From positions 63,321,938 to 63,385,937 of the forward strand of contig CM076259.1 of NCBI GenBank assembly GCA_038380795.1: 64,000 nt of DNA, given 5' to 3'. Each line of letters begins with the position of its first letter. Position 1 is the first letter of the stretch. A model generated the notes under the pieces. The model searched no databases, was not told the DNA's origin, and was given only the letters and a program-made list of their open reading frames with translations. Of this stretch, positions 37,020 to 49,555 are shown one piece after another. Position numbers and translations under genes: made by a program. The stretch is from Pyrocephalus nanus (lineage: Eukaryota > Chordata > Aves > Passeriformes > Tyrannidae).

Positions 37020-38611
37020 GTGATTTCAAACAACAGGTAAGTGGGCCAGGTAAAATCCTTGGGATGCTGTTTTGTGTTGTGTAAAACTTTTTGTGAATTA
37101 AGCCTGAAATCTAGCAAACAATTTTGGCCAAAGACAAAGAGGGTAATTCTGAGAAATTGCAGTCAATGCAGTGTGATGATTTCAAAGGGAAACAGCTCAA
37201 GTTTTCAGTTTGAAACATTTGTTTTTGTTTTGAGGTTTTCCTGCCTGCAATAAATAAAAAGGGGTGAAAAGTTTAAACACAAAAATGAAGTGTTTTGTTT
37301 CAGGTTGAACCAAACACTTTGCTTGATCCAAACTGGAATTTTAGGGTTTTATTGTTTCACCAAGAAAATACAGTTTAATTTCCTGTCAACCCAAAATATT
37401 TTTGTAATTGTAGCCTTTCTATGCTGAATTCAAAAGCCAGTTATTCCTACTGCTCTTTAGGAAAAATTCTTGGGAATTAACATTTTTCTGGGAACTGAGG
37501 TGAAGTTTCATGGAACAGTGGGTGGGGGGAGGGGGAAGGTGATGAGGGAGCAGAGCTGAAGATGAAAACTAGCAATTGATGAAGGTCCAACTAGCACTGT
37601 AAGGATGGGATCATGGTTGACCAGGTCTTGAAGCCACCCTGAATAGTTATTGTTTTCCAGCAGGACAGCAGCTATAGGATTGGGCTTCTTTGGCACAGCC
37701 CAGCTGTTAGCCAGCTCAGCACTGCTGCTCTGCTCTTTATGCCCTGTATGCAGGAAGCTGCTCCTGCTTGTGGCCCTGCTACCACCAGCACCTGGCCTGT
37801 GACCCTGACCCATTCCCAACTTTAGCTCTGCACCCAGTGTAGCATGTTTTCCTACCGACCATGTAGGTTTGACTCCCAAAAAAGCAGGGTGGCTGCATTT
37901 GGACTGCGGCTATGTGGAGTGCGGATGTGTGGGTATGTGGGAAACAACTGTATGTTGTGCTTCATCGTTTTAGTTTGCCTGACTGGCAGCTATAAAGTGA
38001 ACATTTTCACACTAATATCTATTGGGGCAGAAATGCCTGCAGCTTGTGGCCTCTGCAGGAGTGGTACAGTTCAATGCAGCTCTGTCCCAAAAAGGAAGCG
38101 TCACAATCTCTCCCCACCAGTGATAAAGGGAGTAAAGGTATTGGTGGCACAAACCGTAGCTGGATCCTCTGAAGAGCTGAGGATAAATACTTTTAAGTAA
38201 AAGCCTGACTATGGGACTGCACTGCAAGTCAAATGTGTTTCAGAGCTCACTTTCAACTGATGAAGTATTTGGGATTATTCATTACCCTGTAGGGCACAGA
38301 GAATGGCATACTTCTCAAGTGAATTCAGCCAGAGGCATTGTAATTACGCTAATTACACCTTAGCCTTCAGTTAGGGTAACAAGTTGCTGCTACGCTTGTG
38401 TGCATTATGCAGCACTGTAATATATGCCACAGTATTTCTGTGTGTAACCCCTGCTTTCCTCTTCCTGTACTTCTCTGTGATAGTCCAAAGGTGGAAATAT
38501 TACTACCTCCATATGCTCCTTCTTATTTATTTTACCCTGGCTAGATTGTTATCTGGACCTGGAAAGGAGAGGGATAATTTTTTGGGCCTTTCCTCTAATA
38601 GCAATAGTCCC

Positions 38612-38632
38612 TGTGTGTGTGCGTGTGTGTGT
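38612..38632. repeat. Short (TG)n microsatellite
   Basis: About ten TG units with one interrupting CG, a common dinucleotide repeat. Confidence 0.8.
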
Positions 38633-39010
38633 CTGTTTCGCACAAGATCCTATCCACTGGAGGAGCTAGGGCCATCCTGCTCCATGGGTAATGTCCCCAC
38701 TACATTAGCCAAGAGGAACCTTTCCCCCAGCTGAGCCCGAGCTTGTCTTAATTGGAAGCCAGACTCTAGCTAATCTCACAAATTACCATGTTAAAGAAAT
38801 CTTTACAGAGTGAGGTGTTGGTAAACAAGAGTTTGCCCCTCCTGTGATTCACTACCTTCTTACTCACATTAAGAGCTGGGTTTTTCAACCTCTTATGGCT
38901 GTGGGGAACCACAGACACGGTGGAACCAGTGCCCTCCTGCAGGCGTCCCCCCAAAGCATATGAGGCTGCAGACAGCAGCATGTGTGGCAGGGAAAAATAC
39001 ATGTTAATGT

Positions 39011-39322
39011 TTGTCAAGGCGCGGTAGGGATCCTCAGGAGGTCCTGAACAGGGTCCAAAGCATGTTCAGTAGCGGTCCTGTGCGAGCCTTGCAGGAGCGG
39101 CCACCGCTGCAGCAGAGGGGAGGGAGGGCAACCAAGCGCCGCTGGGCAGGCGGGCAGGGCGGGCGTGTGGGCAGGGAAGGGCGAGGCAGGCAGGCTGAGC
39201 TGCGAGACGAGCCTGGCCCCGGGCTCCCTCGGGGAACTCCAGCAAGCGTCTCACATTCGGTGTGCTCTGGTTTTCCTCTGCAGCAAAGGAGAAGACCTCG
39301 TGCTCTTGCTTTCACCGTGAGT
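39011..39322 (+). promoter_or_regulatory. CpG-dense segment ending in a possible 33-nt exon
   Basis: From 39020 to 39262 there are roughly 18 CpG dinucleotides and high G+C, while the rest of the window is CpG-poor, so this is the only CpG-island-like stretch. It is followed by GCTCTGGTTTTCCTCTGCAG (ending at 39283), a strong polypyrimidine-AG acceptor, then 33 nt (39284-39316) and GTGAGT (39317-39322), a near-ideal donor. The 33 nt are a multiple of three and open in two frames. A plus-strand frame also runs open across the whole segment from an ATG at 39062 to a stop at 39356-39358 (98 codons), with no domain I recognise. It could be the promoter and first exons of an unrecognised or non-coding transcript, or a GC-rich patch with chance splice words. 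Confidence 0.35.
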
Positions 39323-41355
39323 GTCATGAAGCTTCAACCCATGCAGCTCCTGCTGTAAACCCCCTAACCACACAATGGACAGTGACACGTGCAGTTGGCT
39401 CTGAAAACCACAGTGTGCTCATGCTGGAGAGGGAAGCCCTGTGAATATATACTCTGTCTGTACAGCTTCACCTTGCATCTCCATTCTAAAGCAATCTGCA
39501 CATGATGCTTGCTGGTTCTTGAAAGTGATATAGTCACATCAGTGTGGCACTGAGCCTAGCTAATTAGCCTTTCTTGGCAGGTCTAATTAGGCTGGGCAGG
39601 GAGCCACGCTGATAGAGTTGTACTTGCATGGGTTCCAGCTCTTGCTTGGTCCCAGTCGGTGTGTGTATCTGCATCGTACACACGCCGTGGTGCAGACATC
39701 CCACCAATGCTTTCCGGGAGCCCAGGACCCTGATGGCAAAACCTATGGAGAGGCCAGCTGAGGACTGAGGAGAGTAGATGGATCTGGCAGGGTGAAATCT
39801 TGCTTCTTTTTTCTGAGACAAAGTTTTGGAAGAAAAAAGAAAAAAAGTCATGCAGACTTTTCTTTGTTCTTTTGACTTGATGCAATGATTTCTGAAAATA
39901 CCCCATGCCCTGGGATCCCAGTGAGGTCAGACACTTGCACTCTGCTCACACCTTTTGTGAGATGGAGACAGTGTCTCTGAGATCAGGGTCTCTCAGTAGA
40001 TGGTAATCCCAATAATAATGTGAATCTGTGCATTCCCTTCACATCCTTTACTATAGGCTTTGTCCATTTTTGGACTGAGGGCAAAAACCAAGGGGGAGAA
40101 ATGAAAGTCCCCCTGTGGCAAGGCTCAACATGGGGGACAGCTGGAGGAAAACTTACTAGAATCAGCTGACACAGAAATGAAGAGGTAAAGACAAAGATGA
40201 AGCAAAGATGGGGCTAGCAGTGGAGGCAGGGATCCAGATGTCTACCCTCCTAGATCAACATTGCAGACATGAGAATTGAAAGGAGAAACTGTCACAAAAA
40301 TAAACAGCATAAGAGAGAAGGACGTACTGTAATGCTTGGACTGGCTGTTGTCCAGGTGTCCACCCTCTTATCACACAAACACGCTCAGACACAGGATCGG
40401 GTCCCAAGCATCTGTGCCCAAAGCACCTAATGAGTGTTTGCAGGATGAGCTGAGAGGGAGGCTAGGGCAGTGCAAGGGAGAGGGGTAGGAAGGAGGCTTA
40501 CAAGCACGTGTCAGGCTGCCTGGCCAACACAGCATGAGGCAAGGAGGAAAGACATGAAACAAAAGCCTTCCTGCAGGAGCAGAGAGAAAAGACCCACTGC
40601 TGACAGAAATGAAACAACATAGCCTGCTGCGGAGGCCAGAGCTCCTGGGGCAGGCTGGGCCAATAGTTGTAAAAACAGTTTTGAAGTAGGAAATGTAACA
40701 TGACTACAAATTGCCTCGCTTCCCCCCTCCAATCCCCAGCTCCCACCACATGTAATAGGACACCAAAAGCACGGCAGTGAGTTGGCAGAGCTACAGCAGG
40801 TCCCGCCTGCATTGGCATGGGGCACCCACTGGAGAGCTTGGCACCCCCACCCCTCCATCACTTCCCAAAACACACAACTGCCCCAAATAGAAATATTCCC
40901 AACACCAACATTGCCCTCTCCCTGGCAGTGGGGAGGCTGGATTTTTTTTGGAGGCTATCTGCCAAAACCAACAATAATACTGTACCATTAATTCCCACCA
41001 GGGCCCTACTCACAATGGCTAAACTGGACAGATAATTTACAACCGATATATCTGTTGTGGAGACAGGACACAGGCATTTTTACCAACAGGTCATCTAAGC
41101 CCCAGAGCAGAGTCAAAACACATGATGAAAAATATGTTTTCCTCCTGTTTCCATGCTGGCTGTGACACAGCTTTTGGCTGGGCAGCACTATGGTAGAGAA
41201 CTGCAAGTTTTGTATTCACAGCTCTGGTATTGCTTAATCTTCGTCTTCTGTTTCAGTGGGTCTTTTTACCAAAATATTTGCTGTGAATGGGAAGCAAAGT
41301 TAAAAAAAGTTGACTGGAAAGGGTTTCTGCTGCACTGTTTACAAACTTTGCACTT
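39323..41355. other. Non-coding DNA, no gene recognised
   Basis: Single-copy-looking sequence. It contains two CTAATTAG palindromes at 39560-39567 and 39583-39590. Frames at 40498-40873 on the minus strand are Ala/Leu/Cys-rich and have no known motif. Confidence 0.5.
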
Positions 41356-41410
41356 TCTTCAGAGCCACAGAAGTTAGAGATGGAAAAGCCATATTAAGTC
41401 ATAGAGGCTG
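41356..41410 (-). mobile_element. Ancient CR1-like 3' tail fragment
   Basis: CACAGAAGTTAGAGATGGAA and AAGCCATATTAAGTCATAGA resemble the reverse-complement tail of old CR1/L3-type LINEs (TTAGAG(A/C)TGGAA...GGTCAT). Only about 50 bp can be matched by eye. Confidence 0.4.
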
Positions 41411-43108
41411 AACTTTTCCAAGACTTTTAAATAACTTATCACTCTAATAAAATGCCTCCAGAGAAATTCTGTGTAGCAATTTCAGATACTGGAGCCCACC
41501 AAAGTCTTTTCCATGCCATCCCCACAGCAGCTACAGTTAAGAAATCAGGCAATGAACTGTGACTGCTGAAGTGGAGTCAGTCTCTTGCTGCTGACTGATC
41601 TGGGAAAAAGTAAGTGCTGTGAGATGGAAACATTGGAGAAGTGGAAGTAACTTAGATTGGTCTTCTCTACATTTATCAAAGCTTGTTCAGGCTTTAATGT
41701 CCCTGTAAAAAGTGACCTGAGGTGTGGTGCAGGACATCAGAGGTCTGATTCTAGGCTGAAATCATTCAAGGTCTGCTTTGCAAAGGAAATTCCATGAACA
41801 CAGAAGCAGGTAGGAATCGAGGAAGACTTGTAAAAATGCCCATCAAGCTAGACACTCAACTGTCATTAAAATGAAGAGGAGGCAGACACTTGGGAAGCAA
41901 AAGCAATGCAGCTTCTATTTTCTCCAGTAGAACAATTCAGAAGCTGTTTAGCAGCTTTTTATCATTTTCTCCTTCTTAAATTTATCTTGGTTCTTCTTCA
42001 TTCCTTCTTTCCTGGGATTTCCTCTCCCCCAAAGACCACTTCTATTTTCTTCACAGCACTTTGTTTTGACATGGGAGTTTACTGTTCACTGAAATAGAAC
42101 AAAGACATTGTTGAGTCAATCTTGCCTGGCATTTCTAACATCACTATTTTGGAAAGTAGGGCTGCACAGCTGATGAGATTGATTTGTATTTGTTGATTCT
42201 GTGAGCTGTTTAGACACCATCTCAGACCACAAAGGTACAGTCAGGCCTCTGTTGGCATGGTCTTGGGAAAGGCTATCCTCACGGGAATCTTCCATCTGAA
42301 GTGTGAGTTAGTCAGCTAATATGGGATGTGTTTCACCTGACCTTAGGTGTCAGTGTGATACTGAGGCTAGGCTGGATGTTCTATTTCAGTGGAGTTACCT
42401 ATCTCTACACTTAACTCCATTGGAGACTTTGTATATTTAGACTTCTTGACAACATGATCTTACTTTTTTAGAGGAAACATCCCTTTCAGCTCAGTCCCTC
42501 TTTTATATTTAGCTCTTACATATCAAAAAGCACGTGATAAACAAATGCACTTAAAGAAGGTGAAGTGTGTTGATACTACTGGAAGGAAACAGTATTAGTA
42601 TTCTCAGACTATACTTATGTGAGAATTGAAATTTTCTACTCAGTGCCTGTGTGGGGAAGTCACTTGTGACGTAGTTCTTTTGTAGCATCCTATTCCTCTG
42701 AAACCTTGGAAGGAGCAAGTCATGGAACTGGCAGACTTGTCTTACTACTGGGACAGGAGAACCTGAACACAGACTTCACAAGTGAGGGATGGTGTAATGA
42801 GTCCACAACAGCTCAGTGCCTCATGTTATGAGAGGGCAATAATTATCCCAAGGAAACATAGCATCTTTTTTTCTCATCTTGCTCTTGCTGTATAGGGCAA
42901 AGTCCTGGCCCAGCAGTGTGGTCACCAACTCACAAAAATTACTTCCTTCTGTCCCTGCTTCATCTATGCTACCTGTTGCTTGGGCAGTGTGAGAGGGGAG
43001 AAGCCACTGCCCTTGCTATGTCCCAAACGGCTTTTGAGCCATCAGCTTGATGGCGTGAATGCCTAAATGAGGGCCCTGGAGAAAAGTGCTTCTTCTGATT
43101 CACTTTGT
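41411..43108. other. Unique non-coding DNA
   Basis: No gene, RNA or repeat recognised. Confidence 0.55.
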
Positions 43109-43160
43109 TCAGAGGCCTGTGGTATAGCAGGTCAGAGAAACTAATGTGGTGGGATAGAGA
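43109..43160 (+). mobile_element. Ancient CR1-like 3' tail fragment, sense
   Basis: TCAGAGGCCTGTGGTATAGC followed by AGGTCAGAGAAACTAATG resembles the sense tail of an old CR1 type (CAGGCCTGTGATAT...AGGTCAGACTAGATGAT). It is the complement of the tail type seen at 20684. Short and diverged. Confidence 0.4.
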
Positions 43161-44416
43161 GTATCAAAGGAAGAACAGAAGAGAAAGGGCAAGTGGGTAC
43201 AAATTATTTCATTATGAACTTTCCATGAAATAGCAAGGGTAGAGCTGGGGATGGGAGGATATTAATTTATAGCAGAATGTTGTTATTGCAGCCCTTCTTC
43301 AACTAGTCATGTTACAGGAAGATAAATAAAGTCCAAGCCAAATCTTTCCCTAGGCTAAGCCCACTAGCTTGGAGATTTATGTGCAACTTATATCCAGCCT
43401 AATAATTCCACTATGTGACTGACCGAAGGTCTTCCCTTGCAGGGTAGGATGTTGTTAAAGGCACCAGTATTCGGAACTTTAGCACAGCAGGACACTGCCT
43501 GATGAGGTCGTTAGTAAATTTCAGTGGCCAAAAGCAACTTGTTGATCTCTGTGAATGCATTGCTTGCAGCACTGGATACGGGGCTATTTCACAGTACAGC
43601 AAACATGAGGCTTTTTTTGTCAGTCACCAGAAAAGCTAGGCTCTGTTTGTTTGGCTAGAAAGTGCTTACACTAGCTTATTTTTTCCCCTGAAACTCAACT
43701 TTCCTAACTCTGTATGGGAGGGCTTTTTTTCCAGGCTTTTTAAAGTAATATCGGTATTATGGGTAATGAGGCAGTGGAAAGCAAGCTGGTCCATTTACTG
43801 TAGCTAATGACTCCATTCCCGTGAGCCTAATCAAAGATTTGTACATTTAATTGCTGTCAAGTCAGCTCTAGCCACCTGCCATTTCTGCCACACCTGAGCT
43901 CCCTTCTTCGTGGCCTGCAATTCTAAATGAATCCATCTCTCTTTCTAAGGGAAGGAAAACAGAGCTGCCAAGCAACCCTGAGATGGTGCTTTACCCGCAG
44001 AGCAAAGATCAAACAGTCTGCTTTGTCACTGAGCAATATATGTGTTAACTGACTGTGGCACAGATTTTTCAAAAATTTATTAGTCTCATATTGGAGATTG
44101 AGGATGTGAGAAATACACTCTTGTCTGGACATGTCCTGGACTTGAAACAGAATTCTGTCAGAGGTGAAAGTGATTTTTGTTGGCTCACCACTGAACAAAG
44201 TTGAACTACATTTATTTTGGTTTTCTCTGATGGAAAACAACACTGAAGCCATTATTCCACTTCTGCAGTGGACTGGTGCAGTATTTTGACCAACCTTTGT
44301 CCTCAGCATCACGATTCCTAAACATCCTGCCTTCTCCATAGGGAATTCATGCAGGAAATGTTTTGGGGCCATGTTCACTTGAATGTAAGAGATAACTCCT
44401 GTTCATTGTTCCAGGG
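43161..44416. other. Unique DNA with a candidate conserved element
   Basis: No gene supported. The 151-codon minus-strand frame at 43923-44378 has no recognisable motif and lies in unremarkable AT-rich sequence. The block at 43795-43900 (CTAATGACTCC, CCTAATCAAAGATTTG, TTTAATTGCTGTCAAG) mixes homeodomain-like and TCF/LEF-like (ATCAAAG) words, with two E-box-like CACCTG words just after, and may be a conserved enhancer. Confidence 0.45.
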
Positions 44417-44491
44417 AAAAAAAAAAAAAAGAAAAAAAAAAAAAGAAGGGGAAAAAAAAAAAAAAAGGAAAAAAAAAAAAAAGGAAAAAAA
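44417..44491. repeat. 75-bp A-rich tract with G interruptions
   Basis: Runs of A14, A13, A15 and A14 separated by G, GAAGGGG, GG and GG, then A7. No SINE or LINE body precedes it, so it is simple sequence and not a retroposon tail; birds generally lack poly(A)-tailed L1-type elements. Confidence 0.85.
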
Positions 44492-47400
44492 CCCCCATGT
44501 TTCTAGCATATAGCATACTGTGAAATGAAACGGTTCTTTGTGATCCTAGGCAGATCAGCTTACCTCAGTCCAGGCAAATGTGACTTCTAAGAGTCAAATA
44601 TCTAATGTATTTCTTGAAATATGTTTCCAGATAAATGTATTAAGTTGTTGAGAAGTATACAGTCTATGAAGTCACACTGAAACAGTATTGGTTTCTAATT
44701 AACTGCTCATTTTTTAACCTGATTTCCTAGTGAAATGAGAATTATGTGATCATGTGTTGTGATCATTTTGTCTGGTCATCCCTCACCAACTGTTTTTCTA
44801 TTCTTGGCCAAATTGAACCCTCGATAAAAAAGGAAAACAAACGTGAGAGAGCAAAGTTACTGTTTCAAGAACATAAGTAGGCAGGTGGAGGTGCAAAAGT
44901 CCACAAATATTTCCTGTGAATGGCCCAAGTAGAGGAAGTCTGGCAAATGAATTCATATGCTGTCAGCGAAAGAAGAGAGATGATAAGGGTGCCCCAGCCA
45001 CAGTAGTAAATTTAGTTGAAGATTACCATAAACCACAAAACACAGATTTGTGAAATACGAGATATCACTGATATTTATTCTCACATAACTACTTTGTTTC
45101 TTTTCTCAACCCATCACAGAAAGCAAAGATATGTAAGATCTTTGAATGGATACAATGAGGTTTTCCCAAGCAGCTTGGTCCAAATGCAAGCTGACACTTT
45201 TTTCCCCCATTGTGACAATGTGGAAAGGCTTTCTAATAGCTTTTAATACAATTTACTCCAACTTTAGGAGCTCTTCCTCTGCCAGAAGGGTTTAATTGGC
45301 CATGAAATCCTGTGAGTTTTTGCATTGTGAGTTGACAGATGCATAGATTAATTTACCAGGAAAACCAAAGAATAAATTAGAAGATCTGAAAACAATTGAA
45401 GGGTCTGTAGCTATTTGTATCAGTCTGAGAGCTTAGAGATAAATTCTGATGATCATTTTGCTATATGGCTAAATACTATTGTACTTCACTGCAATGCAAA
45501 CCTAGAGAGAACTTAACTTTTTGACCATTTCTATGATAATGGGTTTAAAATTTCTGCTCAGAGTATCCTACAGTTCTTCAGAAAAAAAAAAAAAATCTTC
45601 CATGTGGGAAGACATCTCTTTCCTTTCCTCTGGGCTGTCAGGTAACAGAGATTCATGTAGACATGGAGGTGAAACAGATGCAGAGGCTGCCTAGAGTACT
45701 GCCAGAATAAATTCTGTAATGACTGACACCTAGGCTAGCCATGTGAGCCGCCTCCTAAAGATATAAGCTCCTGGTTTTCTGTGCTTTCACCTATTACTGA
45801 AACAGACCAGAAAAGGAACAGGTCAGCAACTCTTTCCATCAGTGGCTGAAGCCTCTTACTAGACATAGGAGAGCTATGTTGTTCAAGTGCAAGTCCATGC
45901 ACTACCCAAAAAGGTTTCAAAAGATGTCTCATTTTCTAAGGAGAATAATAAATGGGAGGCTGAGTATTCTTGCACCTCACCTCCATTCCTTTACACATAG
46001 AATGCTCAAAGCAGTCCATTATCTTGATGGTTTAATCCTTTCCTTATAAAGGAGGAACTGAGGGTTCGATTTATTTTTGCTTGGCTGCATTCAGAGTGAG
46101 ATTTCTAGCTAGTTAGCTAAAGCATATAAGAAGGAGACAAGGTAAGTGGTGCTTTTCCTTCAGTGGCACTCTGAGCAGATGTCTCTGAATCTTGCATGGG
46201 TTCCAGCCTGGTCAGCCTGTGGGAAGGATGTTCAGAGTATGCCTCACTGGGTCAGAAATCCTGGGGAAATATCAGAGGAATCTCTATCTCTTGGTTGCCA
46301 GTTGGGTTTAGGCTGAGTGAGGTGTTGAGATGCTCCAGCAGCAGCTTTGCTTTTTCCTCCATATAGCCACATGCTAACAATGCAGGAGCCTGGCTCCCTG
46401 CTGCTGATTCGATGGTTCCTGGGAATGCTACCAAAGGCAGAACTGAGCCATGACATGGAACACTGAAGTTCCTCCTAGTGTGTGCAAGGCCATGGTGTTT
46501 GCAATGCTACTGCAGTGTAATAATGACAGCATTTATGAGGAGGCATCTTTTCACATACTCAGTTGCAGGACAGAGGTCTTTGACCTTTCTCAGAACTGTC
46601 TTGCAAAACCTCTTGCCACAAGACCTTTGTGGGATTCATGGAAGGGCTAGACGGTGATCTTGTGTAACTGGGAGCCCTCCAGTCTGCTTCTTTTGGTCTG
46701 TCTGTGGAGTGTGTAGGTGTGGAGCTATTGAGGACTTTGAGATGAGAGAGGTAGGGGTCATAGGAGGAGTTTCCCAAATTACAGAGGGTGCACATAGAGC
46801 TGAACAGAGACTGTAAGTAGATTCAGTCCCTTCTCCTTTTCCGCAAGTCACATCAACTCCAGCCATTAATAATGTACTAAAGTCAGAACACAGCTCCACC
46901 GTGGCCTCTCTGGGAAGGTCTGAATGCTGGGAAAGAGGTCACACCAACCACACCTGGATTATGGATGAGGATCTGTTGCTTTCTACAGCAAATCTGTCCA
47001 TAGAGTCTCATTCTTGCTTGCCTTTGTCTTCATAAAGAGTTCATAAGTGAGAATACAGAATGTGTAAATACCCTGACCTAGCAATGTAGAAGACCTTGAT
47101 GGAAGGAAAATATGAAAGGACCTAAATGAACTTCTGCCTTGCCTGTTGGGGAGATAACTGCCTCTGGATGCAGGTTCCCTTTAAGAATGGGTTCCTGGAC
47201 CCAGGGAGCCAGAGGGCTGACAGAGTTGCCAGATGTGCTCAGCCTGTCTGATATTCATGAATGGAGAGAACTCTCAGAAGCTGACTGGGGCATTCAGAAG
47301 ACTTTGGGGTGGACTTCTTCCCCTGCTGTGTCCCTGGTCTGTTGGACACACACTCCCCTGCTTGCCCAAAGCAGTGCAGGACCAACTGCACAAAAAGTTA

Positions 47401-49464
47401 ATACAGCTCCAGTAGGAGTGTCTGAGCCAGGAGTCTCAGTAGTGACCTGTGAGGATGGGGAAAATCAGGAGGAAACACCAGTGATAGGTTGGACTGTGCC
47501 TTATCCTCACTTGGACTCTGATACACCACTCTGCAAATCCTTTCCTATTGCAATCTGCAGACATGGGGATTTTTCTGCTGAATAATTACCAGCCCTTTAA
47601 AACATTATATATACTGGCTCAGTTCTTTTTGAGTACTTTTGTTATTCTTTTTGCTGCTCTGGCTGTGTTTGTCTTTCATTTGACACCATTGTCGGTGCTG
47701 AAGACAAATATGCATTTGTTTTGATTTCTTCCTTAGTGTACACATAATTTATAATTGGAAAGCCTGGAAAGTCTGCAGGATAACCTCATAGATAGCTAAA
47801 TCCTTTCAAAATGGCAATGAAAACACAATCTCCTAATCAGGAGGGAGAGTGTACTTTCAAATGTAGTCCAAAAATGCTTTCTTGGATAATAATACAGCAC
47901 CATGGTTTTTGTTCATCTCTCAGCCAGGAGTTCAGATTTCTCCCTGGGGTCCAGAAGTTGGAAATCACAAGCCACTTGGCATAATTTCATAAAGACCTCA
48001 AAGTATAGCTCCATTCTCTGTAACTACAGGAATATATCCTCACACTCAGCTATTTCTGAATCACTACCTAAAACACGGCAGGAAATCGATAAGGGAACAA
48101 CAGGGCAACCAGCTAGTGGATGGCAAAAAAACAGGGATCTTCAGAATAGAGACAATTGGAACCACAGCTTTCCTTAATTGGAGTTGAAAAGAATGTATTA
48201 TCAAGAGAGCGGATCCTTGGAATATAAAGGCAACATTATTAGCTCCTCTACAGCGGCATTTAAATGATAATTTAACCTTTGCCTGAAAGAATAGATTAGA
48301 GGAAGAACTCAGAGTAAGTATTTTCTTTATTTTCTTCAGTTACTCCCGGCTCATGCATTTGCATTTCTGTCTCTGCTCAGAAGCAGAGCTATGGAAATTG
48401 AAGTCTCCATGAAGTTCATTCGTCTCTTCCTCCTTTTAGCCTGTAATTTAGGCACCTGCCTGCTTTCCCCTTAGGAAAAGAGGAAAATTTCCCTCTAGGG
48501 CTGGCAAATGCTGCCACAGATAAGAATGAGGAGGGAGCCACAATGAGTGGGATAGGCAGGGCACGTGACAGTCCAGGTTTATTTCCTTAGCTTTCCAGTC
48601 TACTGTCAATATGACAAATAGCTGGTTTTGCTCTTGCTCACGTGGAAAACTTCCACTGAAATTGCAGTTTCTACAAAATCCTAATTTTTCATAACTAACT
48701 CCTTTTTCTGTATGTGTTCTTCAGGAAAATCAAACTCTGTTTTGTTTTGGCATTTTATTCAGAAATGTTCCATTATGTGCATTCTGAGACCTGTAGTGGG
48801 TATTAAGGGAACACTTGCAGACATATTACAGGAAGTATAGTTTGTCTAGGAAGTTCAATCCAATGGGGAAAATGAATGACAGAAGGCAGTGGACTACCAA
48901 GACTTTTTCAAGGCACTGAGTGTGACTTCAGTTGAACTGACCTTCAGTAATATGCACTGGCATAAGAATGAAATATTTGGATTTGGAAACAGTCAAACAC
49001 TTTCTTTTAGGTGATAAAATTGAAACAGTTTTGCATTACATTTAGGAAAGTAGTTTGGGGAAACCTGAGATTCCTCCAATAATATTAATGCATTAACTTT
49101 CATTCTGATTAGAGACAAAACATATGTGGAATTTTTCATGGGATAAATAATCTGAACTTCTCTTCATTATGTAATTTCTTTAACTTTCACTTGTATAAGA
49201 ACATTTAACACTCACAAAATCTTGTGAGAAAACTCCAAGGCTACAAAGGAAGCTGGAAAGAGTGTTATATTGGCCATGAAGAGATACTATCTATCTTCAC
49301 CCCACATTTTTCTTACTGCCACCAAAGGATCTCCTGTAAGAGGGAAGAATTTGCAACATACAAGATCTTTGGCGCAGTGATCAGTGGAGTACCCTTATTC
49401 AGAGCAATTTCATTTCAAACCTAACACAATGTAACAGGGGAGAAACAGAGTATTTCCCTATAGG
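44492..49464. other. Unique non-coding DNA
   Basis: No gene supported. A 148-codon plus-strand frame at 47139-47585 has no domain match I can name. An AT-rich block at 48180-48300 (TTTAAATGATAATTTAACC) could be a conserved element. A 21-codon frame at 48409-48474 is discussed separately. Confidence 0.5.
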
Positions 49465-49555
49465 TCATAGAATGATAAATTGGAAAGGACCTTTTAAGAT
49501 CACTGAGCCCAACCAGACTACTTCCAAATAGACACTATGGCAAACACATACTGTA
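49465..49555 (-). mobile_element. Antisense CR1 3'-tail fragment
   Basis: TCATAGAATGATAAATTGGA, AAGGACCTTTTAAGATCACT and GAGCCCAACCAGAC match the reverse complement of a CR1 3' tail (octamer end, TTGGAAGGGACCTTAAAGATC, TCCAACC). Only the last ~90 bp of the element is present. Confidence 0.65.

Larger units (their letters stand above)
33660..39010. other. Unique non-coding DNA
   Basis: No gene or clear repeat. Noted inside it: a 20-bp tandem duplication and T22 run at 36950-37019, a (TG)n tract at 38612-38632, and two close ATTA/TAAT cores in TTGTAATTACGCTAATTAC at 38339-38357. Frames up to 123 codons lack recognisable domains. Confidence 0.55.

Noticed and set aside
43923..44378. 151-codon minus-strand frame
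   Set aside because: No recognisable domain, ordinary AT-rich composition and no splice or promoter context; this length is expected by chance in 64 kb.
44417..44491. Poly(A) tail of a processed pseudogene or L1-type element
   Set aside because: No cDNA-like body precedes the tract and no target-site duplication is visible. Bird CR1 elements do not end in poly(A).
47139..47585. 148-codon plus-strand frame
   Set aside because: No known domain and no supporting context; considered as a retroviral remnant, but no LTR, polypurine tract or pol motif is nearby.
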